Shown: piece after piece, positions 16,323 to 24,559 of the stretch
How the letters are laid out: each line of letters starts with the position of its first letter
Numbering within the stretch: position 1 is the first letter of the stretch
NCBI GenBank assembly: GCA_965204405.1
Contig: CBDBEN010000003.1
Span: 62,001 to 126,000, forward strand
Direction of reading: 5' to 3'
Length of the DNA stretch: 64,000 bases
Source: JANQPX01 sp965204405
Lineage (GTDB): Bacteria; Pseudomonadota; Alphaproteobacteria; Geminicoccales; Geminicoccaceae
Position numbers and translations under genes: made by a program
Notes under the pieces: model-generated
The model's database searches: none
What the model was told of the DNA's origin: nothing
What the model saw: only the letters and a program-made list of their open reading frames with translations

Positions 16323-18140
16323 TCAAGCCGCATCGCTGACGCGAACGCCGACGCCCTGAGTGACCATCACCTTGTTCAAAAGCTTGACACAGGCATAGAC
16401 CGCTTTGATCGAAGGAGCCGGCGTTTCCGTTAGGGTCGCCATCTCGAGGATCGAGCCGATGAGAGCTTCGGTTTCGAGGGATCGGCCGCCCTCGACGTCC
16501 TGGAGCATAGAAGTCTTATGAGCGCCGACCGATTCCGCGCCCTGAATGCGTTTTTCGATGGTGTGGCGAAACGTGACGCCGAGCTTTTCGGCGACGGTCT
16601 GCGCCTCCTCCATCATCGAGGCAGCGAGATCACGGGTCTCGGCGAACTGGCAGATGTCGACCAGGGTGGCGTGGGTCAGCGCACTGATCGGATTGAAGGA
16701 GAGGTTGCCCCAGGCCTTCAGCCAGATCTCGGAGCGAATATCCGCAAGCACACGGGATTTCAGGCCGCTGTGGACCAGGACATCGTGGAGTTCCTTGATC
16801 CGCTCGCTCTCCTTGCCGTCCAGTTCACCGATCGGGAAGCGATCGCCCTCGACGTGGTGGATGACGCCAGGTTCGGTCACGGCGGCGGCGGGATAGACCA
16901 CACAACCGATCAGCCGTGCCGGATCGATCTTTCGCGTGAGGATGCCGGAGGGATCGAGGCTTTCCATTTTCTGGCCGTCATAGGTCCCGCCGAGACGCTG
17001 GAAATACCACCAGGGCAAACCGTTTTGGACGGTCATGATCATGGTCTCGGGCTCCAGCATCGCCTCGAGATCGCGCACCACATTCTCCAGGAAATGCGCT
17101 TTGACCGCGAGGATCACGAGATCCTGTGGGCCTGCTTCGGCTGCGGTTTCGACGGCTTTCAATCTGGCAACATGCTCGGCGCCGTCTTCCCAGACAAGCT
17201 TCAGACCGTTTTCGCGGATGGCCGCGAGATGAGCGCCTCTGTCGATCACGGTGACATCATTGCCGGCCAAGGCCAGCTTGGCTGCCAGAAGACCACCGAT
17301 CGCACCGGCACCAACGACGGAGACCCGCTTCGGCCCCGGCCGCTCAGCGCGATAGCGAAAGGGAACCGTCTGCTCGAAGACGTTGGTGAGTGTGCCGATC
17401 CCGTCGATGGTGACATCGATCCGATTTTCTGGCGCGCGCATGGCACCGACACCGACCGACGTGCCGCAGGCAATCACATCCCCAGGCATCAAGGTCATGT
17501 CCTTCGAGAGCATGCTCACCAGCTTTTTCGGCGGAAAGAACATGTCGCTGACCGGGTAGTTCTGTTTTTCCTGACCATTCACCATGGTCCTGATGGACAA
17601 AGTGTCGGGATCGAGACCGGTCGCGATCACCGGGCCGAACACGCCGAAGCTGTCGAAGCTCTTCGCACGGGCCCATTGGGCGAAGGTCGGGTTTTTCGGG
17701 ATTAGATCGGAGGCGGTGACGTCGTTGATGCAGGTATAGCCGAAGATGCAGTCGCCGGCTTCGTCCTCGTTGATATTGCTGCAGCGCTTGCCGATGACGA
17801 TGCCAAGCTCGCCTTCATAGACGATATTGCCGGCATAGCTGGGTGGCCTTCGGATCGGCTCGCCATGCGCAAGGAAGGCGCTTGGTGATTTCAGGAAATA
17901 GAGAGGCTCGTCCGGATGCTGAACCTTCAGGTGCTCCGCCAGGGCATGAAAATTGTTCCAAAGGCAGACCATCTTCGACGGTTCCGTCGGTGTGAGCACC
18001 TTAACGGATGACAACGAAACCTGCTCATCGGTCGGTCTGGGGTCGTCGAACATATCGCCGTCGTGAATGGCAATCTGCTCGCCTTTCAGCATGCCGAAAC
18101 CCGTCTGACCGTCCCGCTCAAACCGGACCCAATGCGCCAT
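16323..18140 (-). CDS. Fusion protein: FAH-family hydrolase plus ketopantoate reductase-like domain
   Basis: One uninterrupted 605-residue frame joins two enzymes. Residues about 1-257 are a fumarylacetoacetate-hydrolase-family domain: metal ligands are expected in NIVYEGELGIVIG (Glu109, Glu111) and NDVTASD (Asp140), with MPGDVIACGTSVGVG near the end. Residues about 271-605 are an ApbA/PanE-like reductase: Rossmann motif VSVVGAGAIGGLLAAKLA, the VQNGLPWW motif, and KAWGNLSFNPISALT with the catalytic lysine. The junction (about 258-270) is short and basic, with no stop or frameshift. The start is the second of two tandem ATGs (18140), best spaced from AAGGGGG. Neighbours on the same strand are pheA upstream and the Tat MBL protein downstream. 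Both domains keep their key residues, so a two-step activity on one 2-keto acid is plausible; the substrate is unknown. Confidence 0.85.
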   Translation of the reverse strand: MAHWVRFERDGQTGFGMLKGEQIAIHDGDMFDDPRPTDEQVSLSSVKVLTPTEPSKMVCLWNNFHALAEHLKVQHPDEPLYFLKSPSAFLAHGEPIRRPPSYAGNIVYEGELGIVIGKRCSNINEDEAGDCIFGYTCINDVTASDLIPKNPTFAQWARAKSFDSFGVFGPVIATGLDPDTLSIRTMVNGQEKQNYPVSDMFFPPKKLVSMLSKDMTLMPGDVIACGTSVGVGAMRAPENRIDVTIDGIGTLTNVFEQTVPFRYRAERPGPKRVSVVGAGAIGGLLAAKLALAGNDVTVIDRGAHLAAIRENGLKLVWEDGAEHVARLKAVETAAEAGPQDLVILAVKAHFLENVVRDLEAMLEPETMIMTVQNGLPWWYFQRLGGTYDGQKMESLDPSGILTRKIDPARLIGCVVYPAAAVTEPGVIHHVEGDRFPIGELDGKESERIKELHDVLVHSGLKSRVLADIRSEIWLKAWGNLSFNPISALTHATLVDICQFAETRDLAASMMEEAQTVAEKLGVTFRHTIEKRIQGAESVGAHKTSMLQDVEGGRSLETEALIGSILEMATLTETPAPSIKAVYACVKLLNKVMVTQGVGVRVSDAA

Positions 18141-18287
18141 CATCGCCCCCTTCTTACTTAGTCAGGCGATATGATGGCGTGGGCGCCCTCTGACAACAAG
18201 AAACGCTATGTTTTAGGTGCTTCAAAAAAAATGCGAAAATACGCCCCTAGGCGCGCAAACAAAAAGTCGAGCCAGTCGCGCCGCGAC

Positions 18288-19184
18288 CTAGCGGAAGCGG
18301 AAGGGGTGGGCCGGGTAGACGCCGAGTTGCTCGACGGAATGGGAAAAGAAATTGAGCTCATCCATGGCGTTCCGCACCCCGGTTTCCGAAGGATGCCCCA
18401 AGATCTCGGCGTAGAACTGCGCCTGGTTGAACTCGGCGTCGACATAGCTCTCCAGCTTGACCATGTTGACACCGTTGGTGGCGAAACCGCCGAGCGCTTT
18501 GTAGAGAGCGGCTGGCACGCTTTGCACCTGAAAGAAAAAACTCATGATCGTCGGCCGATCCTGATCGAAGCCTGGATCGATCGGTTCCGGCGCCAGAATC
18601 ACGAAGCGCGTGGTGTTATGATCGGCATCCTCGATATCGGATTTCAGGATGTCCAGCTTGTAGATCTCCGCGGCGAGGCGTGACGCGATGGCGGCGTGGG
18701 CCGGATCGCCGGTGGCTGCAATCTCGGCGGCAGCACCTGCCGTGTCCGCGTGAACGCGGGGTATGACCGGAAGATCGTTCAGGAGCTGTCGGCATTGATT
18801 GAGCGCATGCACATGCGAATGGATGAACCGAATATCCTCGAGCACGGTGCCGGGGATAGCGAGGAGATAGTGGTTCACCCGTTGGAAATGCTCACCGATG
18901 ATGTGAAGGCCACCGCGCGGCATGAGGTGGTGGACATCGGCGACACGTCCGGCCACCGAATTGTCGATCGCGATCATGGCCCGATCGGCCCGGCCCTCGC
19001 GCACGGCCATGAAGGCATCGTCGAAGGTCTCGGCCGGAATCGGTTCCAGCTCGGGGCAGGCCTGCTGGCAGGCCAGGTGCGAATTGGCGCCGAGCTGGCC
19101 CTGAAAGGCGATTTTTAGCGGCTTTTTGCTCGACTTCGAGATGGTGATCGTCTCCTGGTCGGAGGCACCGGCAACTTGGTCCAT
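18288..19184 (-). CDS. pheA: Prephenate dehydratase
   Basis: Converts prephenate to phenylpyruvate, the committed step to phenylalanine. It is a monofunctional enzyme of 298 residues without a chorismate mutase domain. The catalytic domain (about 22-200) starts IAFQGQLGANSHLAC and ends with the diagnostic NTTRFVIL motif. The C-terminal ACT domain (about 215-290) contains FFFQVQSVPAALYKAL and VKLESYVDAEFNQAQFY, the alphaproteobacterial variant of the ESRP feedback region, so phenylalanine inhibition is likely. The first 20 residues are polar and poorly conserved, so a later start cannot be excluded. kdsB lies upstream on the same strand across a 145-base gap filled by a long inverted repeat. 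Confidence 0.93.
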   Translation of the reverse strand: MDQVAGASDQETITISKSSKKPLKIAFQGQLGANSHLACQQACPELEPIPAETFDDAFMAVREGRADRAMIAIDNSVAGRVADVHHLMPRGGLHIIGEHFQRVNHYLLAIPGTVLEDIRFIHSHVHALNQCRQLLNDLPVIPRVHADTAGAAAEIAATGDPAHAAIASRLAAEIYKLDILKSDIEDADHNTTRFVILAPEPIDPGFDQDRPTIMSFFFQVQSVPAALYKALGGFATNGVNMVKLESYVDAEFNQAQFYAEILGHPSETGVRNAMDELNFFSHSVEQLGVYPAHPFRFR

Positions 19185-19241
19185 AAGCGGCTGTTTCTCT
19201 GGCTTTCGGGTTCGTTTGGTCTTTTTGAGATTTTTGATTAA

Positions 19242-19324
19242 TGCGTTTCCTGTCCTCTTCCCGCCCAGTCATCCCAAAGTACCCCAAAAAAGGATGGCGG
19301 GGCGGGAAGAGGACAGGAAACGCA
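19242..19324. repeat. Perfect 24-bp inverted repeat between kdsB and pheA
   Basis: Arms 19242-19265 and 19301-19324 are exact reverse complements over 24 bases (core TTTCCTGTCCTCTTCCCG / CGGGAAGAGGACAGGAAA). The inner part CAGTCATCC / GGATGGCGG extends the stem, leaving an A/C-rich loop. It begins six bases after the kdsB stop on the minus strand. It could be the kdsB terminator or attenuator, or a small inserted palindromic element; it does not match the other two families in the window. Confidence 0.75.
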
Positions 19325-19329
19325 GGCAC

Positions 19330-20079
19330 TTAACCGAGAATTCGTCGTGCCTCGGCAAGCTGGTCGGAAGTATCGACACCAAGCGGGACCGTGTCAACGC
19401 GCACGACGCCGATGGTCATGCCGTTCTCGAGTGCCCGCAGCTGCTCCAGCCTCTCACGACGCTCCAGCGGGCTCGGGGGAAGGTCGGAGAACCGCTCAAG
19501 GACCTGGCGTTGATAGGCATACATGCCGATATGATGGTACACTGGCCCGGGCCCCGACGGTGCAGTGGCGCGGGTGAAATAGAGCGCACGCCCCAGATTT
19601 TCGTGGTCGGGATCAAAGGCGATCACCGCTTTGACCACGCTTGGATCGTCACGCTCTTCCGGATTAGTGATGGGTGTCGCCAGCGTGCCGATGTCGGCGC
19701 CGAGCTGGTCGAGCGGCCTCAGAACGGCGCGAATGAGCACTGGATCGATGGTCGGTAAATCGCCTTGCAGATTGACGACCCGCCCATATCGCCGCTCGGA
19801 ATCGAGCTGGTCAAGCGCTGCCCGGATCCTATCGCTGCCGGACGGCAGGCCCGGGTCGGTGAGCACCGCGTCGCCGCCATGCTCCTTGACGGCATCGACA
19901 ATCGCCTGGTCACCTGCGGCCACGAAAACCGGACCGACATCGGCTTCCATTGCACGATTCCATACCTGCACGATCATCGGCATGCCCGCGATATCGGCAA
20001 GAGGCTTGTCCGGCAGGCGCGTCGAGGCAAGGCGGGCGGGGATCATGACGACGGTCGAGAGGCTGGACGGGGCGGACAA
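19330..20079 (-). CDS. kdsB: 3-deoxy-manno-octulosonate cytidylyltransferase
   Basis: Activates KDO with CTP to CMP-KDO for lipopolysaccharide inner-core synthesis in the cytoplasm. The family signature is present: VVMIPARLASTRLPDKPL at the N-terminus, LPSGSDRIRAAL, VNLQGDLPTIDP, and YHHIGMYAYQRQVLERF further on. With the TTG start at 20079, which is nine bases behind AAGGAG, the protein has 249 residues, the usual size; the frame is open further upstream to 20178 but that part has no family similarity. It is divergent from the dihaem cytochrome gene and upstream of pheA, a neighbourhood seen in several Rhodospirillales-type genomes. Presence implies a KDO-containing outer membrane. Confidence 0.94.
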   Translation of the reverse strand: MSAPSSLSTVVMIPARLASTRLPDKPLADIAGMPMIVQVWNRAMEADVGPVFVAAGDQAIVDAVKEHGGDAVLTDPGLPSGSDRIRAALDQLDSERRYGRVVNLQGDLPTIDPVLIRAVLRPLDQLGADIGTLATPITNPEERDDPSVVKAVIAFDPDHENLGRALYFTRATAPSGPGPVYHHIGMYAYQRQVLERFSDLPPSPLERRERLEQLRALENGMTIGVVRVDTVPLGVDTSDQLAEARRILG

Positions 20080-20258
20080 CAGAGGTAACTCCTTAAGGTT
20101 GCTTAGTTCAGCGATAATACACCAAAACGGGGTGCTAATGGGACAAACTGCCGCGATGATCGGCTGGTGACTAAACAAAGCTTGCAGCGCGCGTTTAGAA
20201 TCTGTTTACCGTCTCAAGTTATTCTGAGAAGCCAACCGCCAGGACAGACAGCTACGCT

Positions 20259-21764
20259 ATGGCATCATCGCTCGAGACCAACAAGATCCTTGCAGCCATT
20301 CTCACCGCCGGCATCTTCGCTTCGGGCGCCGGTGTTGCCTCTCGGATCATCTATCACCCTGCCCCGCCGGAAGAACCTTCTTATCTGATCGAAGTTGCGG
20401 CAACCGCTGTCGAAAGCGGCGGTGACCAGGGTGAGGCCGAGGTGACGTTGGCATCCCTTTTGCCCGCCGCCGACGTAGCAGCCGGGGAGAAGGTCGCAAA
20501 GAAATGTGCTGCCTGCCATACCTTCGACGACGGGGGTGCCAACAAGATTGGCCCGAACCTTTGGGGTATCCTTGGGCGCGATATCGGGGCGGTTGACGGC
20601 TTTGCCTATTCGGATGCCCTTACCGGGCTAGGCGGAAGCTGGGATTTCGACAGCCTCGACGCCTTTCTGGCCAAGCCCAAGGACTTTGCACCCGGCACCA
20701 AGATGGCCTATGCCGGCATGAAGAATGCCGGTGATCGTGCGGATCTCATCTTATATCTGAGGTCGCTTGCCGCCGATCCCCTGCCTCTGCCCGAGGCCGA
20801 GGAGCAGGAAAGTGCCGAGAACATCGAGAGTGAAGCCGAAGGGGCAACGGCGGTCGAGGAAACCGCTGAAGCGGCAGCCGAGGTCGTCGAAGAGACGGCA
20901 GCTGTCGTGGCTGACCAAACTGAAGAAGCTGTCGAAGGGGCTATGGAGACGGCCGAAGCGGCGACGGAGGCAGCATCGGACGTTGTGGAACAGGCTGCTG
21001 AAGCCGCTGGCAACGCTTCGAAGGCGGTTGCCGATACAGCTTCTGAAGCGGCCGAATCGGCGACAGAGGCGGCGGTCGAGGCCACGGAAACGGTGACCGA
21101 GGCTGCTGGCACTTTGGTGGACAGCGCAAGCGAAAATGCCGGTGACGCCAAGGATGCCGTTGCCGATACGGTGACCGAGGCGGCCGACGCGGCAGCGACA
21201 ATGGCGGCTGACGCAACGGAAACAGTCACCGAAGCAGCAACAGCTCTGGTGGACAGTGCAAGCGAGCAGGCAGCCGAGGTGAAGGATCAGATTGCCGATG
21301 CAGCGACGGCTGCTGCAGGTGCCGCCAGTGCTGCCGTCGGCGCGACGGTTGCGGCGGTGACGGAAGGTGGCGAAGCTGCTGATGAAGCTGGCAGCGAGGC
21401 AGGCGGTCTGGTCGCGATGATCGCTGGTGGCGATCTTGCAGCCGGCGAGAAAGTGTCCAAGAAGTGCAAGGCATGCCATGTCTTCAAGGAAGGCGGCAAG
21501 AAGAGACTGGGGCCGCCGCTTTGGGGGATCGTCGGCAGTGATATCGCCTCCCAGGACGGCTTCGTCTACTCGCCTGCCCTTCAGGAGCTAGAGGGGGATT
21601 GGACGTATGAGAAGCTGGATCAGTTCCTGGCAGCGCCCAAGAGTTACGTCCCCGGCACCAAGATGGTGTTTGCTGGCGTCAAGAAGGAAGCTGACCGGGC
21701 CAACCTGATCCTTTATCTTCGCTCACTTGCAGCGGAACCGTTTCCGCTGGCCGGTGGAGGCTGA
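20259..21764 (+). CDS. Membrane-anchored dihaem cytochrome c with long repetitive linker
   Basis: A 501-residue cytochrome with an N-terminal hydrophobic anchor (about 9-30) and two homologous class I cytochrome c domains. Domain 1 has haem site CAACH (83-87) and the methionine ligand in PGTKM (Met149). Domain 2 has CKACH (403-407) and again PGTKM. The two domains are closely alike (AGEKVxKKCxACHxF, LILYLRSLAA), so they arose by internal duplication. Between them lies about 190 residues rich in Ala, Glu, Thr and Val, containing a 44-residue repeat (21081 and 21213 starts) equal to four 11-residue helical turns, as in LEA/apolipoprotein-like amphipathic helices. It probably shuttles electrons from bc1 to oxidases from the membrane. 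CycM-like single-domain proteins are the nearest known relatives I can name. Confidence 0.88.
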   Translation: MASSLETNKILAAILTAGIFASGAGVASRIIYHPAPPEEPSYLIEVAATAVESGGDQGEAEVTLASLLPAADVAAGEKVAKKCAACHTFDDGGANKIGPNLWGILGRDIGAVDGFAYSDALTGLGGSWDFDSLDAFLAKPKDFAPGTKMAYAGMKNAGDRADLILYLRSLAADPLPLPEAEEQESAENIESEAEGATAVEETAEAAAEVVEETAAVVADQTEEAVEGAMETAEAATEAASDVVEQAAEAAGNASKAVADTASEAAESATEAAVEATETVTEAAGTLVDSASENAGDAKDAVADTVTEAADAAATMAADATETVTEAATALVDSASEQAAEVKDQIADAATAAAGAASAAVGATVAAVTEGGEAADEAGSEAGGLVAMIAGGDLAAGEKVSKKCKACHVFKEGGKKRLGPPLWGIVGSDIASQDGFVYSPALQELEGDWTYEKLDQFLAAPKSYVPGTKMVFAGVKKEADRANLILYLRSLAAEPFPLAGGG

Positions 21765-21778
21765 TCCGATATAAGGCG

Positions 21779-22576
21779 ATGACCTCAAGCGCAGACGAGC
21801 CCAGCGAGTTTCTGGCCTTCGCGGAACGCCTTGCCGATACCGCGGGCGCCGTAATCAAGCCTTATTTCCGGTCCAAGATCACGATCGATCAAAAAGCCGA
21901 CGACAGCCCGGTGACGATTGCCGATCGCGAGGCCGAGCAGGCCATGCGGGCTCTGATCGGCGAAGCCTATCCCGAGCACGGCATCGAAGGCGAAGAATTC
22001 GGTGCGGAGCGGATCGATGCCGACTATGTCTGGCATCTGGATCCGATCGACGGCACCAAGTCGTTCATCACCGGTCGCCCTTTGTTCGGAACCCTTGTCA
22101 GCCTTGCCCATCACGGCAGGCCGCTGGTTGGCGTGATCGATCACTGCATGATGAACGAGCGCTGGGTTGGTGCCGCGGGCACACCGTCTCTTTGGAATGG
22201 TGAGCCCATCCGAACGAGACGTTGCGAGAGCCTCGCCGACGCAGTGCTCTACGTGACCTCGCCAAAAATGTTCAAACAACCCGGTGAGGCCGACGCTTTC
22301 AGCCGGGTTGAGGATGCCGTTGCTCTCCCGATGTACGGCGGGGATTGCTACGCCTATGGCCAGCTTGCCATGGGTTTTGCCGATATCATCGTGGAAGCGG
22401 ATCTCGACACCCACGACTATCTTGCACTGATTCCCGTGATCGAAGGGGCCGGCGGCATCGTCACCGATTGGGAGGGCAAGGCCCTCACCCCGGATTCGGA
22501 TGGACGGATCATCGCAGCCGGCGACCCGGCAGTGCACGCCGAAGCGCTGGATTTGCTGGCGATCACGGCGGATTAA
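21779..22576 (+). CDS. hisN: Inositol-monophosphatase-family phosphatase, probable histidinol-phosphatase
   Basis: Mg2+-dependent phosphatase, 265 residues. Metal-binding motifs: GIEGEEFG (about 69-76), WHLDPIDGTKSFITG (about 89-103) and DLDTHDYLALIPVIEGAGG (about 213-231). The FITGRPLFGTLVSL sequence after the DPIDGT motif is characteristic of HisN, the inositol-monophosphatase-type histidinol phosphatase used by many alphaproteobacteria in place of HisB-N. The alternatives are SuhB or CysQ, which have a different segment here. It begins 14 bases after the cytochrome gene, so the two may share a transcript. No other his gene is nearby, which is common for dispersed his loci. Confidence 0.85.
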   Translation: MTSSADEPSEFLAFAERLADTAGAVIKPYFRSKITIDQKADDSPVTIADREAEQAMRALIGEAYPEHGIEGEEFGAERIDADYVWHLDPIDGTKSFITGRPLFGTLVSLAHHGRPLVGVIDHCMMNERWVGAAGTPSLWNGEPIRTRRCESLADAVLYVTSPKMFKQPGEADAFSRVEDAVALPMYGGDCYAYGQLAMGFADIIVEADLDTHDYLALIPVIEGAGGIVTDWEGKALTPDSDGRIIAAGDPAVHAEALDLLAITAD

Positions 22577-22662
22577 ACTTAGTTTACCGACCTAGGCTTT
22601 GGATCATCCGCCGTCTATATAAGCTTACCCAGGGACGAGCCTTCACGGGTTGGAGTGATCTA

Positions 22663-24504
22663 ATGGTCAATTTTGCCAATATTCGCTATTCGTTTTTTCT
22701 TATGCTTGCCGGAAGCCTCGGCGCGTTGCCTACTCTTGCGGCCGCTAACGACGACATCACCGTTACCTCGGCTCTCGCAGAATTCGGAGAGCCGCTCTAC
22801 AAAGACGGCTTTGATCACTGGCCTTATGCTAACCCGGATGCGCCCAAGGGCGGCAAGATCGTCCTTGGCTCTCCTGGTTCTTTCGACAGCCTCAATACCA
22901 CAATTTTGAAAGGGAACTGGCCGCGTAGTCTGGGGCTTATCTCCGATACGCTTATGGTGCCGTCAGCAGATGAGCTTTCGGTGAACTACGGATTGATAGC
23001 CGAGACGGCCGAATACCCAGCCGATAAGAGTTGGATCATATTCAATATTCGTCCGGAAGCCCGCTTCCATGACGGTGAACCAATCACTTCCGACGATTTC
23101 GTGTTTCGTCTCGAAACGATACGTGAATTCGGCCGGCCATTCCTGAAATCATTTTATGAGGACGTGGAAGGCGTCGAAGCGCTCTCCGATCATCGGGTTA
23201 AGTTCACCTTTAAGACTAAAGATAACATGAAGCCGCTCTTGAAAGTGGCTGAGCTTTATCCCTTGCCGAGGCACTATTGGGACGAGCGTGATATTTCCAA
23301 GACGACCTTGGAACCGCCTCTCGGAAGCGGATCCTACAGGATCAGCGCCGTTGATCCCGGACGCTCGATCACCTATGAGCGGGTCGAGGACTATTGGGCT
23401 GCCGAACTGCCTGTCAATCGCGGCCTCTCGAATTTCGATGAAATCCGATATGACTATTATCGCGACCGGGAGGTGTCGTTCGAGGCCTTCAAAGCCGGCA
23501 ATATCGACTTTCGATCTGAGAACAGCTCCAAGCGCTGGGCAACGGGCTACGATATCGAACAGGTTCAGGACGGTGATATCATCGTCGACGAGATCCCCAA
23601 TGAAGTGCCGCAGGGTGTTCGGGCCTATTTCTTCAACAACCGGCTGGCCAAGTTCAAAGACATCCGTGTCAGAAAGGCCATCGGGCTGCTCTATGACTTC
23701 GAATCGCTTCGGCGCGCCATCCTCTACAATCAATATGAGCGCGTAAAGAGCTACTTCCCAAATTCGGATTTCGGCGTTTCCGGCGCCCCAACGCCGGAGG
23801 AGATCGCCATCCTCGAGCCTTATCGATCGGAACTTCCGCCGGAGATTTTCGAACAGGCCTTCGAGCCATCGAAAACAGACGGTAGCGGCAGGATAAGAGC
23901 ACAGTTTCGCGAAGCGCTTCGCCTGTTCAAAGAAGCTGGCTGGGTTTTCGAAGACGGCAAGCTGGTCTTTGCCGAAACGGGTGAGCAAATGACGATCGAG
24001 ATCCCGATTCGCTCCCCCGACTCGGAGCGCGTTGGTGCACCCTTCATCAAGAATCTCCGGCGTGCCGGCATCGATGCCACTCTTCGGACAGTGGACCCCT
24101 CGCAATATGAAGTGCGCATGGATGATTTCGACTTTGACATGATCTCCGTCGCGCTCAATTTTTTCCCGCCTCCTGGACCGGAACTCCGCTCCTATTTCGG
24201 TTCGGACGCTGCCGATGTTCGCGGATCTGCAAATCTCGCCGGCATCGAGAACAAAATTGCCGATGACCTCATCGAGCAGATCGTCGCGGCGAAAGACTTG
24301 GAAACGCTGAAAGCGACGAGCCGCGCGCTGGATCGCGTGCTCCTCTGGAATCACTACGTCATTCCCGAGTTCACCAACACGATCTACCGGATTGCCTACT
24401 GGAACAAGTTCGGCAAGCCGGAGACCAATCCGAGATATGGCTTGAGCTTTCCCGGTGCTTGGTGGATCGACGAGAAACTCGAGCAGCAGCAGGCCTCGCG
24501 GTGA
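22663..24504 (+). CDS. yejA: Peptide ABC transporter solute-binding protein (YejA type)
   Basis: Periplasmic binding protein of 613 residues with signal peptide (FFLMLAGSLGALPTLAAA). Family 5 features: ALAEFGEPLYKDGFDHWPYANPDAPKGGKIVLG, which is distinctive of the YejA/microcin C group, WIIFNIRPEARFHDGEPITSDDFVF, and DIRVRKAIGLLYDFESL. ATG 22663 follows GGAG at a good distance; the frame is open much further upstream but that overlaps hisN. It heads the yejABEF operon. In enteric bacteria the system imports microcin C and oligopeptides, and in Brucella it contributes to antimicrobial-peptide resistance; the role here should be peptide import. Confidence 0.93.
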   Translation: MVNFANIRYSFFLMLAGSLGALPTLAAANDDITVTSALAEFGEPLYKDGFDHWPYANPDAPKGGKIVLGSPGSFDSLNTTILKGNWPRSLGLISDTLMVPSADELSVNYGLIAETAEYPADKSWIIFNIRPEARFHDGEPITSDDFVFRLETIREFGRPFLKSFYEDVEGVEALSDHRVKFTFKTKDNMKPLLKVAELYPLPRHYWDERDISKTTLEPPLGSGSYRISAVDPGRSITYERVEDYWAAELPVNRGLSNFDEIRYDYYRDREVSFEAFKAGNIDFRSENSSKRWATGYDIEQVQDGDIIVDEIPNEVPQGVRAYFFNNRLAKFKDIRVRKAIGLLYDFESLRRAILYNQYERVKSYFPNSDFGVSGAPTPEEIAILEPYRSELPPEIFEQAFEPSKTDGSGRIRAQFREALRLFKEAGWVFEDGKLVFAETGEQMTIEIPIRSPDSERVGAPFIKNLRRAGIDATLRTVDPSQYEVRMDDFDFDMISVALNFFPPPGPELRSYFGSDAADVRGSANLAGIENKIADDLIEQIVAAKDLETLKATSRALDRVLLWNHYVIPEFTNTIYRIAYWNKFGKPETNPRYGLSFPGAWWIDEKLEQQQASR

Positions 24505-24559
24505 TGAAGCTGTTGCGAGGGCGGAACGCAGGCGTTTGCTTGATGTCGTGAGTCGCTGA

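Noticed and set aside
16518..17705. Open frame of 395 codons on the plus strand
   Set aside because: Antisense to the FAH-KPR fusion gene, whose motifs are unmistakable; the translated sequence has no domain character and is the codon-shadow of a GC-rich gene.
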